DNA of 64,000 bases from Flavobacterium poyangense (GTDB lineage Bacteria; Bacteroidota; Bacteroidia; Flavobacteriales; Flavobacteriaceae). The translations under genes and the position numbers were made by a program. Below the pieces are notes generated by a model. The model did not search any database. It was not told the DNA's origin and saw only the letters and a program-made list of their open reading frames with translations. Shown here piece by piece: positions 53,865 through 63,289 of this stretch; the stretch's first letter is position 1; each line of letters opens with the position of its first letter. Location of the stretch: positions 1 through 64,000 of the forward strand of contig NZ_JAALLN010000014.1 of assembly GCF_011751075.1 (NCBI RefSeq), written 5' to 3'.

Positions 53865-53945
53865 GAGTTGCCATCAAACTCACCACAAAAAACTAAGGCA
53901 GTTTTTGTAAAAAGAAGTTAACGGCTTGTTTTTTTGACGCTATAG
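53865..53945 (+). repeat. Dispersed intergenic repeat copy, extended form
   Basis: gagttgccatcaaactcacc then acaaaaaactaaggcagttt, ttgtaaaaagaagttaacgg and cttgtttttttgacgctata. The first half matches 53564-53607 and 28533-28586; the second half shares tttttttgacgctata with the copy at 5416-5465. No other gene is seen between 53608 and 54332, although frames start at 53773 and 54133. Confidence 0.6.
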
Positions 53946-54332
53946 TTCATAAATGGAGGCATAACTTTTTTACCACAAAACCTTGAGGCCGTCAACCACC
54001 ATTTTATCATTTTAAGTTTTGTGGCAGAATCGTAACATAATACTCTCCGCAGAAATAAAATCTCAGCATTGATAAGGGGTAGCAAATTGGGGTTCGAATA
54101 TTCAAAGTAATTTATTTTATTGGAGTAAATCAATTTTATTCACAACAAAAAAACATCCATTCACGACAGAAAAACCCTCATTAACGACATCTTTTTCATT
54201 TTTTTTATTTTCAATCATTAATTTCAGAAAATAAAATCAAGAGTTAGAAAGCGTTTTCGAGATTAACCCAAAGAAAATACGAATACCATAGAAATCAAAA
54301 ATTTTTATTTTTTAACATAAAATTTATACAAA

Positions 54333-56228
54333 ATGGGACAGTACAAAAGTCGTCAGGAATTTTTAAAAAACAATCCAAGATCAATTGCATTTGCCGCATT
54401 GGCTAAAGCAACAAAAACGCAAGAAAAGATTACCAGTCAAGCGATTAAACTTGGTCCAAATCAACTAGAAGGAAAGGAGGTTATAATCATCGGGTCTGGT
54501 GTTGGGGGGCTTACCACCGCGTATGAACTACTCGCTCAAGAGTCTGGTGCAAAAGTAACCATTCTGGAAGCATCTCATAAAACGGGAGGACGCTGCATGA
54601 GCTTACGCACAGGAGATACACTCATTGAAGATGCAAACAGTGATTTGTTCGATTCGAAACCCGGAAAACCACAAGTTGTTCGATTTAAACGCCCAGTGGG
54701 AGACTCAGAACCTTACCTTAATGCAGGTCCTGGTCGTATTCCAAGCAGTCACAAACGACTCCTTTCTTACTTAAAACGTTTTTCAGTAGACGTTGAAATA
54801 TATGTGATGAACTCTGAATCTAATTTGGTTCAAAAGGACGAAAGTTTTGGAGGCGAGCCTATGGTTTACCGCCGTTTGGATCATAATACAAGAGGTTGGT
54901 TGGCACACATGGTATACAAAAATGCGGAAGAATTACTTCGCAATTCAGAAGTGGGAATTAGTGAAAGTAATCTTGAAACACGCATTGAAGAATTACAAAG
55001 TTTGATGGTCAGTTTCGGAGAGCTTGATGCAGATGGAACCTATAGCGCAACGGCTGGATCACCTGGCTTCGAAGATGGAAAAACACGCGCTGGATATGAA
55101 GTATTACCTGGTGTTGCGGCTGGAATTGTAGCCGATGTCTTGAGTTTTGATAAATTGCTCGAATCAAAATTTTGGGAAGGCACGAAATTCTACCAACCTA
55201 TAGATTTTCTCTGGCAACCAACTTTATTTCAGCCTGTTGGAGGAATGGATCAGGTGCAACACGCTTTTGCTCAACAAGTGGCGGCTTTGGGAGGAAACAT
55301 TCTTTTGAATAGTCCTGTAAAAAAAATAAAATGGGACTCAACTAAAGAGAAGTACATCATTTCGGTCGGACAAGTTGGAACAGAAGAACCGATCTATTAC
55401 GAAGCTGATTATTGTGTTTGCAACCTTGCGATGCCTTTTTTGAAAAACATTCTAGATTCTGATCTCCTAAAATCGGGACTTGAACCTGAATTTAAAGATG
55501 CATTAGAAGCCGTTTTTGTGGCACAGTTTGAACCAACACAAGCTCCGGGTTATAAAGCGCGAAAAGACGGATACGTTCCGCGTTTCTTAGCCTGCACCTC
55601 TAAAGTGGGTTGGCAGGCAAATCGATCTTTATGGCAAGGAAGCCCAATAAATCCCAAGACAATGGCAGTTGAAAAATCCGAAGTGGGAGTTGTACCTATT
55701 TTTGGAGGGATCTCTTGGACAGACAATGAAATTCAACAAATTTGGTATCCATCTACGGCATATCAAGACGAAAAAGGCGTGCTGACAGGCGCTTACAATT
55801 TTGATAAAGTAGCACACGATTGGGGAAAATTACCCGTTGATGAGCGACTTACCAAAGCTCGAAATGATGCCAGTAAATTCGGTAAGAAATTTGCCGAAGG
55901 TTTGGGAGAAGGCGTTGCCATAGCCTGGCAAAACATGCCAAATATCAAGGGCGGCTGGGCATATTGGCAAGCCGTTGGAGATGCGAACTACTCAACGAAA
56001 CAATTTAACGCTATTGCACAAGGATCTGGAATTATAGATCCGAAAACAAAAAATGCGGGCAATGCTAACTTTTTTATTGTTGGTGATCAAATTTCCTCCC
56101 TTCCCGGTTGGCAAGAAGGCGCTATTGCAGCTGCATTAAATGCAATTTCGAGAATGGCAAAACCAGAGGTTAAAATACAGCCATTGAAAAATTTACCAGA
56201 CACGCGTTTGATGGTGGAAGGTATCTAA
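54333..56228 (+). CDS. L-amino-acid oxidase-like flavin amine oxidase
   Basis: 631 residues. FAD-binding Rossmann start VIIIGSGVGGLTTAYELL with Glu79 as the ribose-binding acid (ILEASHKTGGRC), a substrate-side GPGRIPSSHKRLLSYLKR, and the C-terminal FAD-contact FIVGDQISSLPGWQEGAIAA. No signal peptide; the first 45 residues are a charged extension. Oxidises an amino acid to the imino acid with H2O2 release, judging by the family; the substrate (for example Lys, Trp or Phe) is not readable. Lone gene, followed by its own terminator. See the finding on its possible link to the VioB-like operon. Confidence 0.87.
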   Translation: MGQYKSRQEFLKNNPRSIAFAALAKATKTQEKITSQAIKLGPNQLEGKEVIIIGSGVGGLTTAYELLAQESGAKVTILEASHKTGGRCMSLRTGDTLIEDANSDLFDSKPGKPQVVRFKRPVGDSEPYLNAGPGRIPSSHKRLLSYLKRFSVDVEIYVMNSESNLVQKDESFGGEPMVYRRLDHNTRGWLAHMVYKNAEELLRNSEVGISESNLETRIEELQSLMVSFGELDADGTYSATAGSPGFEDGKTRAGYEVLPGVAAGIVADVLSFDKLLESKFWEGTKFYQPIDFLWQPTLFQPVGGMDQVQHAFAQQVAALGGNILLNSPVKKIKWDSTKEKYIISVGQVGTEEPIYYEADYCVCNLAMPFLKNILDSDLLKSGLEPEFKDALEAVFVAQFEPTQAPGYKARKDGYVPRFLACTSKVGWQANRSLWQGSPINPKTMAVEKSEVGVVPIFGGISWTDNEIQQIWYPSTAYQDEKGVLTGAYNFDKVAHDWGKLPVDERLTKARNDASKFGKKFAEGLGEGVAIAWQNMPNIKGGWAYWQAVGDANYSTKQFNAIAQGSGIIDPKTKNAGNANFFIVGDQISSLPGWQEGAIAAALNAISRMAKPEVKIQPLKNLPDTRLMVEGI

Positions 56229-56251
56229 ATCAATTAAATAGAAATGAATGG

Positions 56252-56290
56252 AACGACGTCGAAGGTATTCTTCGTCGTTTTTTTTTTTAT
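56252..56290 (+). terminator. Terminator of the amine oxidase gene
   Basis: AACGACG (56252-56258) pairs with CGTCGTT (56273-56279), with inner GAAG/CTTC pairing after a 2-base bulge, followed by a run of twelve T residues. It begins 24 bases after the stop codon. Confidence 0.88.
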
Positions 56291-56306
56291 TATACTGTTT
56301 GATTCG

Positions 56307-56705
56307 GATTCTGTCGCATCTGTCAGAATCAAATATAAGAATTTAAGCAATTTAAAAGTTAGCCCGCCAATTTACAGAATGATTTAAACATAGATATCCT
56401 TGGTCCAGCCATTTGATTCTTTCTCAGCATACGTACAACTTCAATTCCACACAATGTTCGTCTGGCCGATTCAAAACTTTTAAAACCAAATCCGTTTTGA
56501 ATACGCCACTTAACGAACCGATGGTCCTGTTCGACAATATTGTTGAGATGTTACACTACCGAATTTTAATCTTTGAGAAAAACACCTATTATAAACTTTA
56601 ATTGCTGCGGTGTTAGAACCACTTTTATCAATGTTTATTACTCGTGGCTTTTAGTTATTAATAATTGTTTTGGTTAGAAAAGACTGAGCGCGCATTGTTT
56701 TTAAA
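56307..56705 (-). pseudogene. IS6-family transposase remnant (C-terminal half)
   Basis: The left terminal repeat ga-TTCTGTCGCATCT is intact at 56307-56321. Reading leftward the sequence follows the C-terminal part of the transposase at 30945-31610 from about the RQRMSAQSFL region (end near 56705) to the stop, but one base is missing around 56550 (gagatgttacac for gagatatttacac), shifting the frame. The N-terminal half is absent. With the N-terminal half-remnant at 5626-6060, it covers nearly the whole transposase. Confidence 0.85.
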
Positions 56706-56723
56706 ATAGCATGAATTCATTAA

Positions 56724-58961
56724 TTACAACCGCGTTATCTTTACAGAGCTCTCTTTACTAGAGCTCCTATCACCAGGCTGTTTAGCTCCCTTTTTGTTTG
56801 TTTCTTTATTAACTTTTTGCCTCTCTATTGAACTACTGCCTAGTTTTACCAAGTTACTATTAGTACTATCTTCTGTTATCGTTGTAATCTCTCCACTTCC
56901 ATTATTTGTCAAAAGTACAACTCCACTGTTTGCATCTTTATAATTTGGTGTGAAAGTTCTTTCTTGCGGCATAGGTTCAATATCAACCACGCATGTTTCT
57001 AAATTAGAAGAAGCATTATCCTGTTTTACTATATCCTTACTTGTAGCAATAGTTTGTGTAACACTTTCTGATAACTTATTAACTAATTCTACTGTATGGG
57101 AGGGATTGTTTAAACTCTTTAATGCGTCTGCTACACCTTTCTCTAATTCATGCATACGCACTCCTCTTACTTCAAATTGCTTATTATTTGCATTAGCGAA
57201 GCATGCATTTGCCAATGGTAAATTCTTTGAATTAGCTTGATATTGCTTGCGTATTGAGTAGCCCGTAATGCATGTTGACACTAAAGATCCTGCCATACCA
57301 ACAGTTCCCAGAGTGAGCCCTACAGCAGCAGGGATACCAGATAAAAGTCCTAAAGTATAACCAGTAACACCAATTAAAGCACCACCTGCAAATAAAAACG
57401 GCATTGCTTTTAGACTACTAAGAGCTTTAGTGTTATTACTCCTAACTTTGTTTGCGGCTTCAAGACCTAAAGTTCGCCAATTATTTGCTCCACAAATTTC
57501 TTTCAACAGATTTTGAATGGAAAGATTTTCCTTTTCTACTTTAGAATAAATACTAACCAACTCTGCTGCAGCAAATTTTAATGCTTCGTCCGGACTTTTC
57601 CCACATGATATTGCACCAGTCAATATTTTATCGTAAAACATTTTATAAATTTGTTTTTTATCCAACAGTTCCTTATTTAAATCACTGCCTCCATCCAACA
57701 TCAAAGAAGCAACGGCAAATTCGACACCTTTAGCCGTAGCCACAGGGCGATTGACAATATTCCAAATCAATGCCTTACCAACAGCTAATGCCCCCATGGC
57801 ACCTAACTTTGTATTTGCTTTGGAAACTGTTTTTGTTATTGCCTGAGGAGAAGCATTTGCGGCATATAATGCTTCATCTGTAAACAAATTTTTTAAATAA
57901 TTTATATCGCCTTCTTCTATGCTTTGTACATGTTCTTCAGTAGCACCCCGCATTTTTAAGTCAGCTTTAATAGAATCGATAGTAAAGCTATTTAAAAAAG
58001 AATCAGACAATATGACATTTTCATAAGTATCATTTCCTGTGGTTTCTTTTCCTAATAATGTTAAAGCAGATTTTCCGGAAGCTACCTGATTCAAAAACTG
58101 AGATGAATCTTTAGCAAAACAGCGCCAATAATTTGACGTACTTTCGTTTACTCCAAATGGTTCTGAGCAAACCGGTAAGTAAGGTAGTTTTGTTTCCAAG
58201 GAAAGGTACGTCAACTGCTCACTCAGAGCGTTGTCATTTCCTAAACATAAAATTTCCTCCAGGGTGACATGAAAATGAGGAAAATCATGAGATAGTTTCT
58301 CGAAGGAAATATTCATATCATCTATGTAAAGATGAGGCCCCAACAAATCTTTTAAGGAAATGGATTCGATTAATTCGATATCGGACATAGCTGTTGCATA
58401 TCCGTTCCTCATAAAATGATCTTTAATCTTATCTTTATACGTTTTTTCCTTATTTCCAAGTCGCTCAAGCCATTGTGCTCTTACTGCTTGTTCGAATACA
58501 TCTTTCTTTGGCCCTTCTAAACCTACCACTAAGATTCGCTCCAGAGGACTGGCATTCATAACCACTTTTCCAAGTTCTTGAGCGTTATAATCAGTTGCCT
58601 GAATAATTAAAAAGCGAGCCCTGCTGGTTGAGGAATTTAACCATGCAACAGGGTCGTAATCATATTCATTCCTCAATGCTTTGTCCATGACTTTAGCTTG
58701 CTCTATAAATATATTTTCAGCAAAACTACTCATTTTATCTTCAGTAATCTTTCCTTTAATATGAACGTCGATGTCAATCGCCGGAGATGTCTCTTTTAAA
58801 AACTGCAGTAGCTCTTTCCTGTTCTTCTCCCAAATTATCTCTTCCGTTGGTCCTACTTTCATTTCAGAAGAATTCGATTGTTCTATTTGATTTATCGAAG
58901 AAGGTATTGTCTCTTCTTTATATACATCAGTTTGTTGAATTGTTTTATTTTCGTTAGGCAT
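56724..58961 (-). CDS. Large protein of unknown function, third member of a trehalose-like cassette
   Basis: 745 residues, no signal peptide, no family I recognise. Start MPNENKTIQQTDVYKEETIP is similar in style to the next gene's MPNKNFQEIP. Residues about 100-330 look globular (RARFLIIQATDYNAQELGKV, LERILVVGLEGPKKDVFEQA). Residues about 440-560 are helical, with a strong hydrophobic hairpin AMPFLFAGGALIGVTGYTLG, LLSGIPAAVGLTLG and TVGMAGSLVSTCITG (about 545-595), so two or three membrane segments are likely. The C-terminal 150 residues are polar and Ser/Asn-rich, ending in a basic tail, with LVKLGSSSIERQ at residue 706, the motif shared with the two downstream-named genes of this cassette. 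Confidence 0.7.
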   Translation of the reverse strand: MPNENKTIQQTDVYKEETIPSSINQIEQSNSSEMKVGPTEEIIWEKNRKELLQFLKETSPAIDIDVHIKGKITEDKMSSFAENIFIEQAKVMDKALRNEYDYDPVAWLNSSTSRARFLIIQATDYNAQELGKVVMNASPLERILVVGLEGPKKDVFEQAVRAQWLERLGNKEKTYKDKIKDHFMRNGYATAMSDIELIESISLKDLLGPHLYIDDMNISFEKLSHDFPHFHVTLEEILCLGNDNALSEQLTYLSLETKLPYLPVCSEPFGVNESTSNYWRCFAKDSSQFLNQVASGKSALTLLGKETTGNDTYENVILSDSFLNSFTIDSIKADLKMRGATEEHVQSIEEGDINYLKNLFTDEALYAANASPQAITKTVSKANTKLGAMGALAVGKALIWNIVNRPVATAKGVEFAVASLMLDGGSDLNKELLDKKQIYKMFYDKILTGAISCGKSPDEALKFAAAELVSIYSKVEKENLSIQNLLKEICGANNWRTLGLEAANKVRSNNTKALSSLKAMPFLFAGGALIGVTGYTLGLLSGIPAAVGLTLGTVGMAGSLVSTCITGYSIRKQYQANSKNLPLANACFANANNKQFEVRGVRMHELEKGVADALKSLNNPSHTVELVNKLSESVTQTIATSKDIVKQDNASSNLETCVVDIEPMPQERTFTPNYKDANSGVVLLTNNGSGEITTITEDSTNSNLVKLGSSSIERQKVNKETNKKGAKQPGDRSSSKESSVKITRL

Positions 58962-59063
58962 AATAATTACTTTTGGTTACTACTACTTTTTTAATTTTAG
59001 TGCGTATTATAAATAACCTTTATAAGGGGTTATAGTTGCTATAAACACACCTTAATTCAATTA

Positions 59064-60650
59064 CTATAATCTCATTTTTTTGTTAAAAGGAGGTTTAATA
59101 GACTTATCGGTATTCAATTTCCTTGTTTCTAAATCAGGTAATCTTTCTATGGTAGGATGCGTTAATTTCTGAACAGAACTTGTCCCTTGCTCTGATGCAA
59201 CTGGTTCGGTATTCATTCTCAACTTACTTTTCCCTAAAAATTCTTCTTTGTTTACCTTACTAAGCAAACCTAGTTCCTGACACCTGTTCTCAATGCTTCT
59301 TAAATAGTGTATTTTAGAAATGGTCCCAGTGTTTGAGTTTTCAGATTTTTTTGAAACAATTGAAGTGTTATCTATCGGTTCGTTCCTTAGATTTTTTTCG
59401 TTATTTGCAACCTCGTGAATCATTTTGTTTAAAATTCCACGATTATCAGATAAGACAGCAGTGACATTTTTATTTACTGCTACGATATTTTTTAAAATTT
59501 CATCTGAATTTTGATCATTACTTATTAAAACAATTTTTCTATAAGTCCAATCCTTTAAATTTTCTAAAATACTATGCGGATATTTCTCAGATGATTGAAT
59601 GAGTATATCTCCCGTTGACAATAAAACAACCGGTAGAACATCTATTTCAGGTCGGGAAATTAAACCAAATTTGACTAACTCTTTTCTTAATGTATCCATC
59701 TGCCTGGCTTTTTCCGCATCAAATACATATTCTACGGTCATTTGCTGCGCCGATTTTGAATTCGTTCCTAATATGTAAAAATTTTCTTTTCCTTTTGTTT
59801 CTTCAGGACTATTACAAATCCTGGTAGCAACATCCGGGCTTGTAGAACTATAATTGCATACACGGGCAGTATATCCATCAAAAATATTTTTTTGTAATTT
59901 TGCACTTAATGCAGCCAGAACTGCTAAATCTCCGGTATCATCTCCGGTATAACTTATCATTGAAGGAATTCTCGAAACAATTCCACTTAGTTCAATTTTA
60001 TTTTTTGCCAATTTTTCAAAAGTTATTTTCTTTGATACCAGCTCAAGTGTTACCGCCGAGGCAGCATGGGGATCCAAATGCAAATTTTTATCTTTAGTTA
60101 CCAACTCCTGAAAACCTTGACAAATTACTGTTTTAATATCCGCTAATTTCTCCATTTCATGAGGGTCACCGGAATGTCTGAAATGACAGGTACAACCAAA
60201 ATCTTTTATTTCCAAACCTACAGCAAGTCCCCCTTTATTTAATTCTTTACTATCACAATAGTATGCTCCGGCAGCACGTGCAACTATTCCTTTAATACTT
60301 TCCTTAACTTTAGCAGACAAAGGTTCTGATTGGGGCCTTAACTCATCTGGCTTTACAGCACTCCTTATATAAGCACCATTTTCTGAAGCAAGAACTATTT
60401 TGGGAATTGCTCCATCGGGATCTGGATTGAAAGCATTTTTATAGAAGTCGTATAATTCTGAATCTTTTCTTCCGGAGAGAATCATGATCCCAATTTCTGG
60501 ATTTTGAAAGCTGTATTCCCTAATACGTTCCAGAACTTCCTTAGAAGGTCTGGTAACTGTAGGATCAGAATGTAATGAAACTAATGTGCCGTCATTATCC
60601 GTTACCGTCCATGATGTAACCGGTATTTCTTGAAAATTTTTATTAGGCAT
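59064..60650 (-). CDS. Trehalose-6-phosphate-phosphatase-like HAD protein
   Basis: 528 residues. The first 255 are a HAD-fold phosphatase of the trehalose-phosphatase type: motif I TDNDGTLV (Asp18, Asp20), MILSGRKDSELYDFY, ASENGAYI, a HFRHSGDPHE loop like the family's H-Y-R, LELVSKKITFEKLAK (Lys) and the acidic motif YTGDDTGDLAVLAAL. E. coli OtsB is about 265 residues, so the further 230 residues are an added domain with strand segments such as PVVLLSTGDILIQSSEKYPH and KIVLISNDQNSDEI, then a low-complexity tail carrying QKLTHPTIERLP (residue 495) and a basic end (FNKKMRL). Cytoplasmic by lack of signal. It lies 102 bases after the unknown gene's start and 361 bases before the next. Confidence 0.83.
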   Translation of the reverse strand: MPNKNFQEIPVTSWTVTDNDGTLVSLHSDPTVTRPSKEVLERIREYSFQNPEIGIMILSGRKDSELYDFYKNAFNPDPDGAIPKIVLASENGAYIRSAVKPDELRPQSEPLSAKVKESIKGIVARAAGAYYCDSKELNKGGLAVGLEIKDFGCTCHFRHSGDPHEMEKLADIKTVICQGFQELVTKDKNLHLDPHAASAVTLELVSKKITFEKLAKNKIELSGIVSRIPSMISYTGDDTGDLAVLAALSAKLQKNIFDGYTARVCNYSSTSPDVATRICNSPEETKGKENFYILGTNSKSAQQMTVEYVFDAEKARQMDTLRKELVKFGLISRPEIDVLPVVLLSTGDILIQSSEKYPHSILENLKDWTYRKIVLISNDQNSDEILKNIVAVNKNVTAVLSDNRGILNKMIHEVANNEKNLRNEPIDNTSIVSKKSENSNTGTISKIHYLRSIENRCQELGLLSKVNKEEFLGKSKLRMNTEPVASEQGTSSVQKLTHPTIERLPDLETRKLNTDKSIKPPFNKKMRL

Positions 60651-61011
60651 AAATGCTATTATTTTTGATTCGTAACAATTTGTTTAATTAGTTCAAATTG
60701 CCTGTTAGTAGTTGTAAAATGTATAATGTATAATGTAATATGCTAGTCTAAAAGGGCAAATGCTTTTATTAGCGGATTTTATTGCCTTTAAGCCAAGCGT
60801 TAGAATTTAAGTGTATTATTGCAGTATTTCAGTGATCTGAGATAACTATATGTTCGCAAAATGTAAGATCGTAATCAATTAAACAAAACTTAATACAGTA
60901 TACATTATTATTCAACTAGTAGCTTGAGTTAATTATTCACATGTATTATAAACAAAGAAACTTAATAGGAAACCGTTTGGTGATGACTGCAATAAACAGG
61001 CATTAATACAA
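60651..61011. other. Intergenic between the two trehalose-like genes
   Basis: 361 AT-rich bases, long enough for its own promoter. It includes the direct repeat atgtataatgtataatgtaa near 60720-60739, a possible regulatory site for the minus-strand gene ending upstream. No gene or RNA recognised. Confidence 0.4.
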
Positions 61012-62892
61012 TTACATCTTTGGTTTTATGCTGACGCTAGATCTTTTATATTCCGGGCTCTTCGATAACCTTTTATTCGAAGTAGTTGATCTCTCTACAC
61101 TAGAATGCGTTAATTTGTCTATCAAACTTGCCCTCTGTACCATTGTTAATGGTTTTAAGCATCTTATTCCATAGTTCTTTACATCTTGTATTTTAGGTGT
61201 TATTTGTATAAATTCTTCTTTGTTATGCGTTTTATCAACTCGCATACTTGTTATAGCATTAATTTGATTTTTAAGCGAATTCTTAATTTCTTCTACGGTA
61301 GGATTTACCAATGATAAACATTTTAAATCTGACTCTCTTTTTTCCCCTCCCAGATCCACCGATATCCCGGCTTCCCGACTAACAATAGCTGCAGATGCGC
61401 TATTTGCTTCTGGAAGCATGTTATTCTTTAAGGCATGAGTCCTGGCATGAATGGCTTCTCCTATTGACATAATATATCCATCCTTTTTAGAAGTAGCAAT
61501 TAAAATATCGTTTGCAGCATTAAATAAGGGAAGCTTCTCAAAAGGAATCCCAGGAATATAGTTAACGGCTCCCGGAAATTCAGTATTAATTTCTTCCACA
61601 ATTCTTAAGCACTCTTTTTCATAAATACTAAAAGCATTAATAACTCTCGCACTACTACAAACTAAATTCAATTGTAATAATTCTTGTGGTCGTCCGTCAA
61701 TGTCTTTACCTTTAATTTCCTGAAGCAATTTATGATAGGCTTGCAATTGTTCATGAATTCCTTTTGTGTAATCCCATCTTTGAACAGATGAAATATGAAT
61801 TTTCTTAGGATCAAAATATTTTCCAGACTCAAGGGTCTGTATATCGTGAAGAGATCCTTCTCCAAGTGAAAACCTCTCGGCAACTTCTTCCAGTACCATT
61901 TTTTCCTGATTTTCTGCCTTAGAAACGATGTTTGTTCTAAAGTTATCAACACGTTTCGAAATATCTGAAGGCGGCTTTTGTAATGCAGCAAGGGAGGTTG
62001 TTAAAATATCTTCTATTTTATTTTTAGGAATTCCTATTGGATTCACTGACAATTTTGATTCCCAATCTCCGCTACATTTAATTTTATACGCTTTTATGGT
62101 TGCTTTAAAATTATCAACGTCTCTTTTAGTATGAAAAGAAATAGAATCTGCCCACAACACATCTTCTAATATCTGTTTGGCTATTTCCTGATCATCAAAT
62201 TTAAACCTATCGTTTATGTTTGATATAGTTTTGTCATCATATACAAGGTAATTGGTTTCTTCAAATGTAGTATGGTGAAAGTATGCCACTTTTATATTTT
62301 CATTCCATTTCTTTATATACATCGGTACGGAAGCTAAATGACTATCATGCACCCAGACAATTGTATCTTCCAAAGTTGTTTTCTTTTCTGCAATATCCTT
62401 TTCTATCGCTTTAACAATTGCCTCAGCCATTGCTTTATTTACATGCATATAATCTTTTAGGGAAGAATCACTTTCTATTTTCGATTCAAAACCATGAACA
62501 TGTGGCCAAATTATACCATTTACACCCAGCTTATAAAAACTTTGTTGAATTTCCGGATCTAAATATAAAAAGCTAAACTTTTTCTGAGCCAGTAAGTCAT
62601 TATTCAGTTTAAGTGATTTGTGGTCAATTTCATCTTGTTGTGGTAATTTAAAACTATCTTCGGGAGTTTGTTCTTGTGTTTCTTTTACTGACTCTTTTCT
62701 TTTTACTTCCAACATAGGATATTGCGCTATTCCTTTCCAATCCCGAAGCTCAAAATTACTATTATCCTTTTCAAAAGTAGCCTCTACTCCAACTCCTAAA
62801 CCTCCAGGTCTCATATTAAGTTTTCTTTCTTCCTGATTCTGAACTATTTCAATTGGCAATGAGTTTGAACATACATATACATTTTTTTTCAT
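61012..62892 (-). CDS. Trehalose-6-phosphate-synthase-like glycosyltransferase (GT20)
   Basis: 626 residues, diverged OtsA-type. Landmarks: NSLPIEI and RPGGLGVGVEATF (residues 28-40; UDP-sugar loop), VWVHDSHLASVPMYIKKW (179-196, family VHDYHL), VAYFHHTTFE (202-211), SVQRWDYTKGIHEQLQAYH (369-387; Arg372 and Lys377 in the R-x-DY-x-KG motif), and LPLFNAANDILIATSKKDGY (454-473, Asp471, family RDG-N), with Glu479. Most key residues stand, so transferase activity is plausible, but it is longer and differs at VHDSHL. Polar tail with DKLTHSSVERS at residue 592-602 and a basic C-terminus. The phosphatase-like partner is next door, as in otsBA operons. Confidence 0.82.
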   Translation of the reverse strand: MKKNVYVCSNSLPIEIVQNQEERKLNMRPGGLGVGVEATFEKDNSNFELRDWKGIAQYPMLEVKRKESVKETQEQTPEDSFKLPQQDEIDHKSLKLNNDLLAQKKFSFLYLDPEIQQSFYKLGVNGIIWPHVHGFESKIESDSSLKDYMHVNKAMAEAIVKAIEKDIAEKKTTLEDTIVWVHDSHLASVPMYIKKWNENIKVAYFHHTTFEETNYLVYDDKTISNINDRFKFDDQEIAKQILEDVLWADSISFHTKRDVDNFKATIKAYKIKCSGDWESKLSVNPIGIPKNKIEDILTTSLAALQKPPSDISKRVDNFRTNIVSKAENQEKMVLEEVAERFSLGEGSLHDIQTLESGKYFDPKKIHISSVQRWDYTKGIHEQLQAYHKLLQEIKGKDIDGRPQELLQLNLVCSSARVINAFSIYEKECLRIVEEINTEFPGAVNYIPGIPFEKLPLFNAANDILIATSKKDGYIMSIGEAIHARTHALKNNMLPEANSASAAIVSREAGISVDLGGEKRESDLKCLSLVNPTVEEIKNSLKNQINAITSMRVDKTHNKEEFIQITPKIQDVKNYGIRCLKPLTMVQRASLIDKLTHSSVERSTTSNKRLSKSPEYKRSSVSIKPKM

Positions 62893-63289
62893 ACATATAA
62901 TAATTTATTGATTTAAAAAGTGCTTGCTAAAAATGAAATTATGGAGTCCCTATAAGTTATAGTATAGTGATCTTCCATTTTGAAAGTATTGATTTTACAG
63001 ACTTATTTATTTAAAACAAACAAGTCTGCTATCTCATTTTAGCCTATTTTTTAAACAGCATAACACAAAACACTGTTATTAAAAATATTCATTATTTAAT
63101 CTGTGGTATTTAAACATATAACTAAAGAAAATTATATGCAGGGGAGGGTAAATTGATACTATAGCGAATCCGTAAAAATGATTCGATGTCTAACTTAATA
63201 AAGATATATCATTAAAACAAACTAAAAATGTTAAAAAGAACTAAAATACATACAAATAATCACAAATATGTAAGTATACACTTAATTAA
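62893..63289. other. Gene-free stretch of about 0.4 kb upstream of the cassette
   Basis: AT-rich, probably holds the promoter of the three-gene cassette. A short inverted repeat (gaatccgtaaaaatgattcg near 63163-63182) is visible but not convincing as a terminator. No gene seen. Confidence 0.4.

Noticed and set aside
56307..56705. 62-codon plus-strand frame at 56413-56601 as a gene
   Set aside because: It is the reverse strand of the IS6 transposase remnant.
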